A DNA stretch of 64,000 nt from Pseudomonas guariconensis (GTDB lineage: Bacteria > Pseudomonadota > Gammaproteobacteria > Pseudomonadales > Pseudomonadaceae). The stretch is from the NCBI RefSeq assembly GCF_024127895.1, contig NZ_JAMYBK010000001.1:186001-250000 (forward strand). The letters are read 5' to 3'. A program made the translations under genes and the position numbers. Below the pieces are notes generated by a model that was given only the letters and a program-made list of their open reading frames with translations, ran no database searches and had not been told where the DNA came from. This document shows positions 56,773 to 64,000 of the stretch, piece by piece (the stretch's first letter is position 1; each line of letters begins with the position of its first letter).

Positions 56773-58200
56773 TCAAAGGGTCAGGAAGCCGTCGTAGAGG
56801 CCATAGGCCGCCACCAGGGCGCCGACCACGACGGCCGCGAAGATCAGTTTTTCCACCGGGGTGAAGATGGGTTGGCCCACCTCGCGCTTGGCCTTGGCGA
56901 ACAGGATCGCGCCAGGGGCGTAGAGCAGGGCCGAGAGCAGCAGGTACTTCACGCCGCCGGCGTACAGCAGCCAGATGGCGTACAACAGGGCGATGCCGCC
57001 GATGATCAGGTCCTTGCGCCGTTCGGCCAGGGCCTGCTCGTAGGTTTCGCTGCGTACCGCCAGCAGGAAGGCGTAGGCCGCCGACCAGAGGTAGGGCACC
57101 AGGATCATCGAGGTGGCGAGGTAGATCAGCGACAGGTAGGTGCTGCTGGAGAACAGGGTGATGACCAGGAAGATCTGCACCATGGCGTTGGTCAGCCACA
57201 GGGCATTGGCCGGCACATGGTTGGCGTTCTCGCGGCGCAGGAACTCCGGCATGGTGTGGTCCTTGGCCGCGGCGAACATGATCTCGGCGCACAGCAGTAC
57301 CCACGACAGCAGGGCACCGAGCAGCGAGATGATCAGGCCGACGCTGATCAGCACCGCGCCCCAGTGGCCGACCACGTGCTCGAGCACGGCGGCCATCGAC
57401 GGGTTCTGCAGCTTGGCCAGTTCCGGTTGGGTCATCACGCCCAGCGACAGCACGTTGACCAGCACCAGGAACAACAGCACGGTGATGAAGCCGATGACCG
57501 TGGCCTTGCCCACGTCGGAGCGTTTTTCCGCCCGCGAGGAGAAGATGCTCGCACCCTCGATGCCGATGAACACCCACACGGTGACCAGCATCATGTTGCG
57601 TACCTGGTTCATCACGCTGCCCAGGTCAGGTGAGCCCTCACCCCAGATGTCGGCGGTGAACACGTCGAGCTTGAAGGCGAACAGGCAGATCAAGGCGAAC
57701 AGCGCCAGCGGCACGACCTTGGCCACGGTGGTGATCAGGTTGATGAACGCCGCTTCCTTGATGCCGCGCAGCACCAGGAAATGCACGGCCCAGAGCAGGA
57801 TCGACGCACCGATGACGGCGGCCAGGGTGTTGCCTTCGCCGAAGATCGGGAAGAAGTAGCCCAGGGTGCTGAACAGCAGCACGAAGTAGCCGACGTTGCC
57901 CAGCCAGGCGCTGATCCAGTAGCCCCAGGCCGAGGAGAAACCCATGTAGTCGCCGAAGCCGGCCTTGGCGTAGGCGTACACACCACCGTCCAGGTCAGGC
58001 TTGCGGTTGGCCAGGGTCTGGAACACGAAGGCCAGGGTCAGCATGCCGACGGCGGTGATGGCCCAGCCGATCAGCACGGCACCGACACCGGCGCTGGCCG
58101 CCATGTTTTGCGGCAACGAGAAGATCCCGCCGCCAATCATCGAACCGACGACAAGTGCAACAAGTGCACCCAGTTTTAGTTTTCCGGGAGAATCAGACAT
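56773..58200 (-). CDS. arcD: Arginine/ornithine antiporter ArcD
   Basis: A 475-residue APA-family antiporter with about 12-13 membrane helices that swaps arginine for ornithine without energy cost. The APA start GALVALVVGSMIGGGIFSLPQNMA and GFGDYMGFSSAWGYWISAWL are diagnostic. It is the first gene of arcDABC and has a GGAG site at 58208-58211. A close paralogue is on the opposite strand, starting 436 bases away. Confidence 0.95.
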   Translation of the reverse strand: MSDSPGKLKLGALVALVVGSMIGGGIFSLPQNMAASAGVGAVLIGWAITAVGMLTLAFVFQTLANRKPDLDGGVYAYAKAGFGDYMGFSSAWGYWISAWLGNVGYFVLLFSTLGYFFPIFGEGNTLAAVIGASILLWAVHFLVLRGIKEAAFINLITTVAKVVPLALFALICLFAFKLDVFTADIWGEGSPDLGSVMNQVRNMMLVTVWVFIGIEGASIFSSRAEKRSDVGKATVIGFITVLLFLVLVNVLSLGVMTQPELAKLQNPSMAAVLEHVVGHWGAVLISVGLIISLLGALLSWVLLCAEIMFAAAKDHTMPEFLRRENANHVPANALWLTNAMVQIFLVITLFSSSTYLSLIYLATSMILVPYLWSAAYAFLLAVRSETYEQALAERRKDLIIGGIALLYAIWLLYAGGVKYLLLSALLYAPGAILFAKAKREVGQPIFTPVEKLIFAAVVVGALVAAYGLYDGFLTL

Positions 58201-58233
58201 TTAACAACTCCGTGCCAGGAGAAAGTTGACGAC

Positions 58234-58275
58234 AGAATAAATCCGACGCCTTCGTCATTCGCTGATGCAGATCAG
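58234..58275 (-). promoter_or_regulatory. ANR/FNR-dependent promoter of arcDABC
   Basis: CTGATGCAGATCAG at 58262-58275 is a perfect palindrome of the FNR/ANR type (consensus TTGAT-N4-ATCAA). On the minus strand, the -10 hexamer TATTCT (58239-58234) follows exactly 22 bases after the box, which is the spacing of a class II site centred at -41.5. The arc operon of P. aeruginosa is anaerobically activated by ANR, so this is fully expected. Confidence 0.85.
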
Positions 58276-58469
58276 TTCATGACGTTGTGAAGTAGGAAAA
58301 TTCCTTCACGCGCCTCCTGGAGAGTGCCGACAGCGTGGCTGCAGGCCTTGTGCGCTGGCACCTCCATGTCCATCTGGAGCAATCGCTCCACCGGCCTGCG
58401 AATGTTGAAGCTAGCCGCTTTTGGGTAATAAGCAAATTTTCCGGGTAAACACATTGTGTACCGGTGCAG

Positions 58470-58485
58470 TGTGATTCACGTCACG
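58470..58485. promoter_or_regulatory. CRP/Vfr-like site
   Basis: TGTGATTCACGTCACG fits TGTGA-N6-TCACR, one base short of the CRP consensus palindrome. It lies between the divergent arcD genes, about 165 bases upstream of the second copy. Binding in vivo is not shown by the sequence. Confidence 0.5.
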
Positions 58486-58636
58486 GAAATAACGGGCGTG
58501 AAGTTGCAGGTGGCATAGAAATACTGGTTATGAATCTTCTGCCTCTGATCGCCTGGTCTAATATAAATTGGCTGCAGCTTTTATATGAACGCAAGGGTTG
58601 TTTCATGCGTATGACAGAACGCAGGGGGGAGGCCCC

Positions 58637-60064
58637 ATGAGCGAACCGGGACAAAAGCTGCGCCTGGGGGCGTTGATCGCGCTGGTGGTCGGTTCGATGG
58701 TGGGCGGCGGGATCTTCTCGTTGCCGCAGAACATGGCGGCGCGGGCCGACGTGGGCGCTGTGCTGATCGGCTGGGGCATCACTGCCGTCGGCATGCTGGC
58801 GCTGGCCTTCGTGTTCCAGACCCTGGCCAACCGCAAGCCTGAGCTGGACTCCGGGGTGTACGCCTACGCCAAGGCCGGCTTCGGCGACTACATGGGTTTC
58901 TCCTCGGCCTGGGGCTACTGGATCAGCGCCTGGCTGGGCAATGTCGGCTACTTCGTGCTGTTGTTCAGCACCCTGGGCTTCTACTTCCCGGTATTCGGCG
59001 AGGGCAACACGCCGGTGGCCATCGGCTGCGCCTCGTTGTTGCTGTGGGCCGTGCACTTCCTGGTGCTGCGCGGCATCAAGGAAGCGGCGTTCATCAACCA
59101 GGTGACCACCGTGGCCAAGCTCGTGCCGCTGCTGATGTTCATCGTCATCGCCGCCTTCGCCTTTCGTGCCGACATCTTCACCCGCGACATCTGGGGCCTG
59201 GGCAATCCCAAGTTCGGCAGCGTGCTGGAGCAGGTGCGCAACATGATGCTGGTGACGGTGTTCGTGTTCATCGGCATCGAAGGCGCCAGTGTCTATTCCG
59301 GCCGGGCCTTGCACCGCTGCGACGTGGGCAAGGCCACGGTGATCGGTTTTCTCGGCGTGCTGGCGCTGCTGGTGCTGGTCAACGTGCTATCGCTGGGGGT
59401 GATGACCCAGCCGGAGCTGGCGCAGTTGCAGAACCCGTCGCTGGCCGCCGTGCTCGAGCACATCGTCGGGCCCTGGGGAGGCTTGCTGATCAGTATCGGC
59501 CTGGCGGTGTCGCTGCTCGGCGCCCTGCTGTCCTGGGCGTTGCTGTGCGCCGAGATCCTCTACGCCACGGCCAGGGACAAGACCATGCCGCGCTTCCTGG
59601 CCCGCGAGAACGCCAACCATGTGCCGGCCAACGCCCTGTGGCTGACCAACTGCATGATCCAGGGGTTCCTGCTGATCACGCTGTTCTCCGCAGGCACCTA
59701 CACCAGCCTGATCTACCTGGCCTCGTCGATGATCCTGGTGCCGTACTTCTGGTCGGCGGCCTACGCCGTGTTGCTCACGTTGCGAGGCGAGGGCTACGCG
59801 GGGCAGGAGCGAATGCGCCGCAAGGACCTGGTGGTGGCGCTGGTGGCGCTGGTCTATGCCATCTGGCTGTTGTATGCCGGAGGGCTCAAGTACCTGCTGC
59901 TGTCGGCGCTGCTCTATGCGCCGGGGGTGGTGCTGTTCGCCCGGGCCAAGCGCGAGCAGGGGCAAGCCCTGTTCACCCAGTGGGAGAGGCTGATCTTCGC
60001 GGCGGTGCTGGTGGGGGCGGGGTTGGCGGCCTATGCGCTGTATTCGGGATTGCTGGGCTTGTGA
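58637..60064 (+). CDS. Second ArcD-like arginine/ornithine antiporter
   Basis: A 475-residue APA antiporter of the same length as ArcD and with very high similarity along its whole length (for example GFGDYMGFSSAWGYWISAWL and NANHVPANALWLTN in both). Differences cluster in the extramembrane loops and some helices. ATG 58637 follows GGGGGAGG and gives the same start as ArcD; an upstream in-frame frame is spurious. It is divergent from arcDABC. Its substrate may be arginine/ornithine or a related amino acid pair. It arose most simply by duplication and inversion. Confidence 0.88.
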   Translation: MSEPGQKLRLGALIALVVGSMVGGGIFSLPQNMAARADVGAVLIGWGITAVGMLALAFVFQTLANRKPELDSGVYAYAKAGFGDYMGFSSAWGYWISAWLGNVGYFVLLFSTLGFYFPVFGEGNTPVAIGCASLLLWAVHFLVLRGIKEAAFINQVTTVAKLVPLLMFIVIAAFAFRADIFTRDIWGLGNPKFGSVLEQVRNMMLVTVFVFIGIEGASVYSGRALHRCDVGKATVIGFLGVLALLVLVNVLSLGVMTQPELAQLQNPSLAAVLEHIVGPWGGLLISIGLAVSLLGALLSWALLCAEILYATARDKTMPRFLARENANHVPANALWLTNCMIQGFLLITLFSAGTYTSLIYLASSMILVPYFWSAAYAVLLTLRGEGYAGQERMRRKDLVVALVALVYAIWLLYAGGLKYLLLSALLYAPGVVLFARAKREQGQALFTQWERLIFAAVLVGAGLAAYALYSGLLGL

Positions 60065-60067
60065 GCG

Positions 60068-60481
60068 TCAGGCCGGGCCGGTGCCGGGGCAGGGCGGGGT
60101 AGGCCGCTCCGGGCGCGACCAGATCCACAGGTTGCCCAGGGCCATGCCGGCCAGGGCCAGGAACACCGGCCAGCGATGCTCGAGGAAAACCAGCATCAGC
60201 GTGGCGCACAGCAGCATGCTGACGGTGGCGCTGACCTTGGCGCGGCGCTGGATGACCTTGCCGTTGCGCCAGTTGTACAGGATCGGCCCGAACAGCCGGT
60301 GGTTCTCCAGCCAGGCGCTCAGGCGCGGTGAGCTGCGGGTGGCGGCCCAGGCGGCAAGGAGAATGAACTCGGTGGTCGGCAGGCCGGGCACGACGATGGC
60401 GACCAGGCCTATCCCCAGGCTGACATAGGCCAGGATCGCGTACAGCAGGCGGGACAGCTTCGAGCGGGCAGGCTGGGTCAT
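60068..60481 (-). CDS. YbaN-family (DUF454) small membrane protein
   Basis: A 137-residue membrane protein with about three to four hydrophobic segments. The DUF454 hallmarks LGIGLVAIVVPGLPTTEFIL and ENHRLFGPILYNWRNGKVI are visible. Function is unknown. Met 60481 fits the family start. It is convergent with the second arcD gene, with three bases between the stops, and it is 52 bases downstream of the heme oxygenase gene, so it may be cotranscribed. Confidence 0.85.
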   Translation of the reverse strand: MTQPARSKLSRLLYAILAYVSLGIGLVAIVVPGLPTTEFILLAAWAATRSSPRLSAWLENHRLFGPILYNWRNGKVIQRRAKVSATVSMLLCATLMLVFLEHRWPVFLALAGMALGNLWIWSRPERPTPPCPGTGPA

Positions 60482-60533
60482 GGTCTCACTGCAAGGGGCG
60501 GTCCGGCCACCAGGGGGGGCCGGGTAAGGCGTG

Positions 60534-61142
60534 TCAGGCCAGTGCGGCATCCGCGGCGTAGGCATGCTTGAGCAGTTCGGTGAAGCGCTCGAAGGCAGCG
60601 ACCGCGCCACGTTCGGCGGCGGCCTCCTCCTCGGCCGACAGCTCCAGGCTGTCGAGGATGCGGGTGAACTGCTTCCAGCCCTCGGCACGGCCACCGGCCG
60701 GTTCGCCCAGGTGGCGGGCACCGAAGCTGTCCGACAGACCCAGGGCCACGGCACGCTTGATCAGGAACGCGGCGCCTAGTTTGGAGCCTTCGGAGACGAA
60801 GATCCAGCCCATCGCCTCGCCCAGGCTCGGGTTGTGCAGGGCGCCCAAGACCGGTGCGGGGACTTCGGTGTCCAGGTCGGCCAGGTCCAGGCGGGCCTGT
60901 TCGGCGCGGCAGCGCTCGGCCAGGTCGGGGACGATGGCGATCAGTTGTGGGTCGTTGTACAGGGCCTGCAGTTCGGACTGGAACAGGTACTGGGCGACCA
61001 CGAAGCGTGCGAAGTTTTCGCGATTGTCGAACGGCGCATGGGACTTGACCAGGGCATCGAGCTCGCTGTGCGGCGCATGGGTGATCTGGTTCAGGCGCTG
61101 CGAGCGCAGGCTTGGGCGTTCAGAGGCAAGGGTGCTGGTCAT
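60534..61142 (-). CDS. hemO: Biliverdin-producing heme oxygenase (HemO/PigA type)
   Basis: A 202-residue heme oxygenase that opens heme to biliverdin, CO and iron, the iron-release step of heme uptake. The proximal ligand His25 lies in THAPHSELD. The distal helix shows the GWIFVSEGSKLGA motif, with similarity to P. aeruginosa PigA. The stretch FARFVVAQYLFQSEL is also shared. AAGGA precedes the ATG. It lies 230 bases downstream of a TonB-dependent receptor on the same strand. Confidence 0.93.
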   Translation of the reverse strand: MTSTLASERPSLRSQRLNQITHAPHSELDALVKSHAPFDNRENFARFVVAQYLFQSELQALYNDPQLIAIVPDLAERCRAEQARLDLADLDTEVPAPVLGALHNPSLGEAMGWIFVSEGSKLGAAFLIKRAVALGLSDSFGARHLGEPAGGRAEGWKQFTRILDSLELSAEEEAAAERGAVAAFERFTELLKHAYAADAALA

Positions 61143-61305
61143 GGAGGCGGGTCCTTGGGAATAGGCTGTCTAGTACAAGACGAACCAGGTGAGACGGAAC
61201 AGTAAAAAAATCTCATCTAGAGGTGAAATTATCGTCAGGGGGCCGCTTCGCGGCCTGCTCCAACAGGGGCCGAGTCGATCACAAATACTGGGCGCTGAAG
61301 GGCCA

Positions 61306-61362
61306 TGTGGGAGCGGCCTTGCCGGGGCGCCGTACTGGTTGGAAAGGGGCGCGAAGCGCCCC
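61306..61362. repeat. REP-like unit and hairpin after the receptor gene
   Basis: TGTGGGAGCGGCCTTGCCGG begins at 61306, a P. putida-type repeat end. A hairpin GGGGCGC / GCGCCCC at 61346-61362 has loop GAA; read on the minus strand it is followed by TTTCC, so it may help to terminate the receptor gene. The rest of the 230-base gap to hemO shows no clear Fur box. Confidence 0.55.
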
Positions 61363-61372
61363 CTGACTGCAG

Positions 61373-63961
61373 TCAGATATCCCACACCAGGTTGATGGCG
61401 AAGTTGCGGCCCGGCATGGTCAGGCGGTCGAGGTTGGCCGGTTGGGTCACCGCTGCCTCGCCCAGGGCGTCGTAGCCGCGCACCGAGTCCCACTGCCAGT
61501 ACTTCTTGTCGGTGAGGTTGTACAGGCCTGCATTGACGGTGATGTCGTCGGTCACCTTGTAGAAACCGGTCAGGTCCAGCACGCCGTAGCCCGGGGTGCG
61601 GAACTGCGAGCTGGTGCCGTCGGGGGCGAAGAAGGTGGTGTCGTCGACGCGGGTCTTGCGCTTGACCAGGGTCCAGCTGAGCAGGCCGCCGTAGTTCTGC
61701 TGCTCGTAGCCCAGGCCGATCACTGCCGTGAGCGGGTTGATGCTGTTGAGCGGCTGGCCGTTGTCGTCGTTGCGGCCATGGGCGTAGGCCAGCGAGCCCT
61801 GGGTGTACAGGCCCTGGGTTACGCCGAAGTGGTCCAGGTTCAGGCGGCCCTTGAACTCGGCCCCCTTGATGGTGGCGTGCTTGATGTTGTTGGCCTGGAA
61901 GGTCGAGCCCAGATTGGCCGACTGCACGGCGTCTTCGTTGATGAAGTCGCGGTACTTGTTGTAGAACACCGCCACGTCGAAGTTGCCTGCCTCGAAGTTG
62001 CCGCGCAGGCCGGTCTCGTAGCTCTTGCTCTTTTCCGGCTCGAGGTCGGGGTTCGGCTCCACGCGATAGCCCAGGCTTGGGTTGTCGAAGCGCCCGTACA
62101 TGGCCTTGGCGGTCGGCGTACGGAAACCCTCGGCGTACTGGCCGTACCAGGTGTAGTTGTCGTTGAAGGCATAGGTCACGCCGAACTTGGGCGAGACGCG
62201 GTGCCATTTCTTGTCCGAGTCGTCGATCCGCTCGGGGGCCTCGCCGCTGCCTTGCACGCCGCGCAGGAACTCGGTGGTCATGTGCGGCTCCATGCGGGTG
62301 TAGTCGTAGCGCGCGCCTGGCAGGAAGGTCCAGTTGTTCCAGCGGATCTCATCCTGGGCGAACAGGCTGTAGGTGTCGACGGTCGGGTCCGGGAAATCGC
62401 TGACCAGTGCCTGGCCGTCCCGGCTGCTGTCCTGGCCGATGAACGCGCAGCTGCCGCCCACGTTCAGGCAGGTGCCGGTGCCGCTGCGCGAACCGGTGAC
62501 CTTCTCGTGCTTGAGCGTGGTGCCGTAGGTCAGCAGGTGATCGGTCGGGCCGATGCTGAAGGATTTGTCCAACTGGGCATCGAAGACCCACTGGCGATCC
62601 TTGTAGGTGGTCTGGCGATCCCTGAATACCTCGCGCCCCGAGGCCGCGTAGATTTCATCGGTACGCTGGTCGGTCTTGGCGATCTGGTAGTTCAGGCTCC
62701 ACTTCGCATGGTCGGCGACCAGGCTGTCGAGGCCGAATTCATGATTGATCCCGAAGCGCTCGCGGGTCACGGTGTCGTTGCCCTGGCGCGTGCGATAGGA
62801 ATTCATGGCGCCAAAACCGGGAATGAAGGGGCCGCCCACCGCGCTGAGGATGTTCTGGTCGCGATCGTCCTTGTAGCGCTCGTAGGTAAAGCCCAGGCGC
62901 GCATCGTCGGCGTAGTTCCAGCCCAGCTTGGCCAGCACGTTGGTGGTGCGCACGTCCTCGGGGTTGGCCTGCGTGCGATCCAGGCCGGTGCCGCCATGGC
63001 TGCCGTAGGATTCGGTCTCGTGGCCATTGCGCTGGCTCAGGTGCAGCAGGCCGTCGAAGTCGCCCTGGCGGCCGGCCACGGTGGCGGAGGTCAGCCAGCT
63101 TTCGTCCGCCGAGCTGTAGCCGGTCTTCAGGCGCGCACCGACGTCCTTGCCGGGTTTGAGGATGTCGTCCGGGTCGAGGGTGAAGTAGCTCACCGCGCCG
63201 CCGATGGCATTGCTGCCGTACAGCACCGAGGCCGGGCCGCGAAGAATCTCGACGCGCTTGACGATCTCCGGGTCGACATAGTTGCGTTGGGTCTGGGCGT
63301 AGGGGCCGTAGAAGAAGCTGTCTGGAATGGACACGCCGTCGACCTGGGTCAGGATGCGTTCGCCGTCGATGCCGCGGATGTTGTAGCCATTGAGGCCGCT
63401 GCGCTGGCCCGTGCCGGCGACCGACACGCCAGGCTCGTAGCGGACCAGTTGCTGGATGTTGTTGACGTTCTGCCGGTCCAGTTGTTCGCGGGTCTGCACG
63501 CTGACGGTGCTGGGCACCTGGCTGACGTCCTGGGCACTGCGGGTGGCGCTGACGGTGAGCTGCTGCAGGGCGATGGCGTTGCCTGCCACCTGGCGTTCGA
63601 GCACCACGTTGCCGTTGCCGATCTTGCGATAGCCCAGGCCGGTGCCCTGGAGCAGGCGCTTGAGCGCGGCCTCCGGCGCCAGCGAGCCTTGCACCCCCGG
63701 CGAGGACACTCCCTCGGCCAACTCGGCATTGAAGCCGACCTGCCAACCAGTGACCTGGCTGAAGGCGTTGATCGCCGAGACCAACGGCTGCTGGGCGATG
63801 GCGAAGCGGTAGTCGCCCATGCGCGGGCCGCTGGCCTGGGTGGGCTCTGCGGCCAGCGCCGGCAGGCTGCAGGCGCCGCTGGCGAGCAAGGCCAGGGTCA
63901 GCAGCGACAGCTGCCCCATGCGGCGGGAGGAGGTGGACGGACGAGTTGGACCTGTGGACAT
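61373..63961 (-). CDS. TonB-dependent heme-type receptor with N-terminal signalling domain
   Basis: An 862-residue outer-membrane receptor. The signal peptide ends near residue 38 (LPALAAEP). A secretin/TonB short N-terminal (STN) domain follows (about 52-105, RFAIAQQPLVSAINAFSQVT), then a plug (TVSVQTREQLDRQNVNNIQQ near 152), and a 22-strand barrel. The STN domain means it probably signals to a FecR/FecI pair, which should be upstream outside the window. Adjacency to hemO suggests heme or hemophore as ligand. GGGAG is nine bases before the start; 39 bases of upstream DNA are in the window. Confidence 0.9.
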   Translation of the reverse strand: MSTGPTRPSTSSRRMGQLSLLTLALLASGACSLPALAAEPTQASGPRMGDYRFAIAQQPLVSAINAFSQVTGWQVGFNAELAEGVSSPGVQGSLAPEAALKRLLQGTGLGYRKIGNGNVVLERQVAGNAIALQQLTVSATRSAQDVSQVPSTVSVQTREQLDRQNVNNIQQLVRYEPGVSVAGTGQRSGLNGYNIRGIDGERILTQVDGVSIPDSFFYGPYAQTQRNYVDPEIVKRVEILRGPASVLYGSNAIGGAVSYFTLDPDDILKPGKDVGARLKTGYSSADESWLTSATVAGRQGDFDGLLHLSQRNGHETESYGSHGGTGLDRTQANPEDVRTTNVLAKLGWNYADDARLGFTYERYKDDRDQNILSAVGGPFIPGFGAMNSYRTRQGNDTVTRERFGINHEFGLDSLVADHAKWSLNYQIAKTDQRTDEIYAASGREVFRDRQTTYKDRQWVFDAQLDKSFSIGPTDHLLTYGTTLKHEKVTGSRSGTGTCLNVGGSCAFIGQDSSRDGQALVSDFPDPTVDTYSLFAQDEIRWNNWTFLPGARYDYTRMEPHMTTEFLRGVQGSGEAPERIDDSDKKWHRVSPKFGVTYAFNDNYTWYGQYAEGFRTPTAKAMYGRFDNPSLGYRVEPNPDLEPEKSKSYETGLRGNFEAGNFDVAVFYNKYRDFINEDAVQSANLGSTFQANNIKHATIKGAEFKGRLNLDHFGVTQGLYTQGSLAYAHGRNDDNGQPLNSINPLTAVIGLGYEQQNYGGLLSWTLVKRKTRVDDTTFFAPDGTSSQFRTPGYGVLDLTGFYKVTDDITVNAGLYNLTDKKYWQWDSVRGYDALGEAAVTQPANLDRLTMPGRNFAINLVWDI

Positions 63962-64000
63962 CGAAGGCGCTCCCTGACGCGCGAACTGTTATAGGTGATG

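Larger units (their letters stand above)
58201..58636. other. Divergent control region between the two arcD paralogues
   Basis: These 436 bases hold no credible gene. They contain an ANR/FNR box and -10 for arcD (58234-58275) and a CRP-like palindrome (58470-58485). A TAATAT hexamer at 58559-58564 could be the -10 of the divergent copy, but no good -35 is placed for it. Confidence 0.7.

Noticed and set aside
58598..58636. N-terminal extension of the second ArcD
   Set aside because: It would need a TTG start. ATG 58637 has a strong GGGGGAGG site and aligns with the start of ArcD.
61143..61240. A Fur box before hemO
   Set aside because: Only a half site (GATAAT on the minus strand near 61230) is seen. 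It does not extend to a 19-bp match, so I do not report one.

Overview
The window is GC-rich, gene-dense chromosomal DNA of a fluorescent Pseudomonas, most likely of the Pseudomonas putida group. Evidence for this is the gene order (mreD-maf-rng-yhdP-nit-tldD; fagA-fumC-orfX-sodA; the rpoN-lpt-kds-mla-murA-his block; ndpA/hupN/rlmF/valS; gcv-sdaA; arcDABC) and 35-bp REP palindromes of the type known from P. putida. I see no prophage, insertion sequence, CRISPR array, rRNA or tRNA gene. The nearest thing to mobile DNA is a decayed toxin-antitoxin locus.

Layout. 1-10.4 kb: tail of mreD, then maf, RNase G, the AsmA-like giant YhdP, a nitrilase-family amidase, and TldD/PmbA with darP on the opposite strand between them. 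10.5-14.4 kb: an iron-starvation operon (fagA, fumC, orfX, sodA, ZIP transporter) behind a strong Fur box; it replaces iron enzymes with iron-free or Mn versions and ends in a metal importer. 14.4-14.8 kb: toxin-antitoxin remnant. 14.9-21.9 kb, minus strand: npr, rapZ, ptsN, hpf, rpoN, then lptB, lptA, lptC, kdsC, kdsD (nitrogen PTS, sigma-54, LPS transport, Kdo synthesis). 22.1-30.1 kb, plus strand: mlaFEDCB, ibaG, murA, hisG, hisD, hisC. 30.1-33.2 kb: REP cluster, then a GntR regulator with an MFS transporter, an NTF2-like protein and a GIY-YIG protein.

33.3-44.8 kb: ndpA, hupN, rlmF, valS, a small holC partner, holC, pepA, lptF/lptG, an RDD membrane protein and a cold-shock protein. 45.1-52.8 kb, minus strand: a glycine catabolic operon gcvH-gcvP-sdaA-gcvT, preceded by a near-consensus sigma-54 promoter, three related 18-bp operator sites and the gene for an ACT-PAS-AAA+ activator (GcsR/TyrR type) that carries the GAFTGA motif. 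53-58.2 kb: the arginine deiminase cluster arcD-arcA-argI-arcC plus a small DUF5064-like gene, with an ANR/FNR box placed for class II activation. 58.6-60.1 kb: a divergent second ArcD paralogue. 60.1-64 kb: a YbaN-type membrane protein, a heme oxygenase and a TonB-dependent heme-type receptor with a signalling domain.

Most of the window is well-known core genome. The parts most worth a second look are the sigma-54 control region of the glycine operon, the divergent arcD pair with its ANR box, the collapsed toxin-antitoxin locus, and the small uncharacterised proteins FagA and OrfX in the Fur operon. I did not find a convincing wholly new system.
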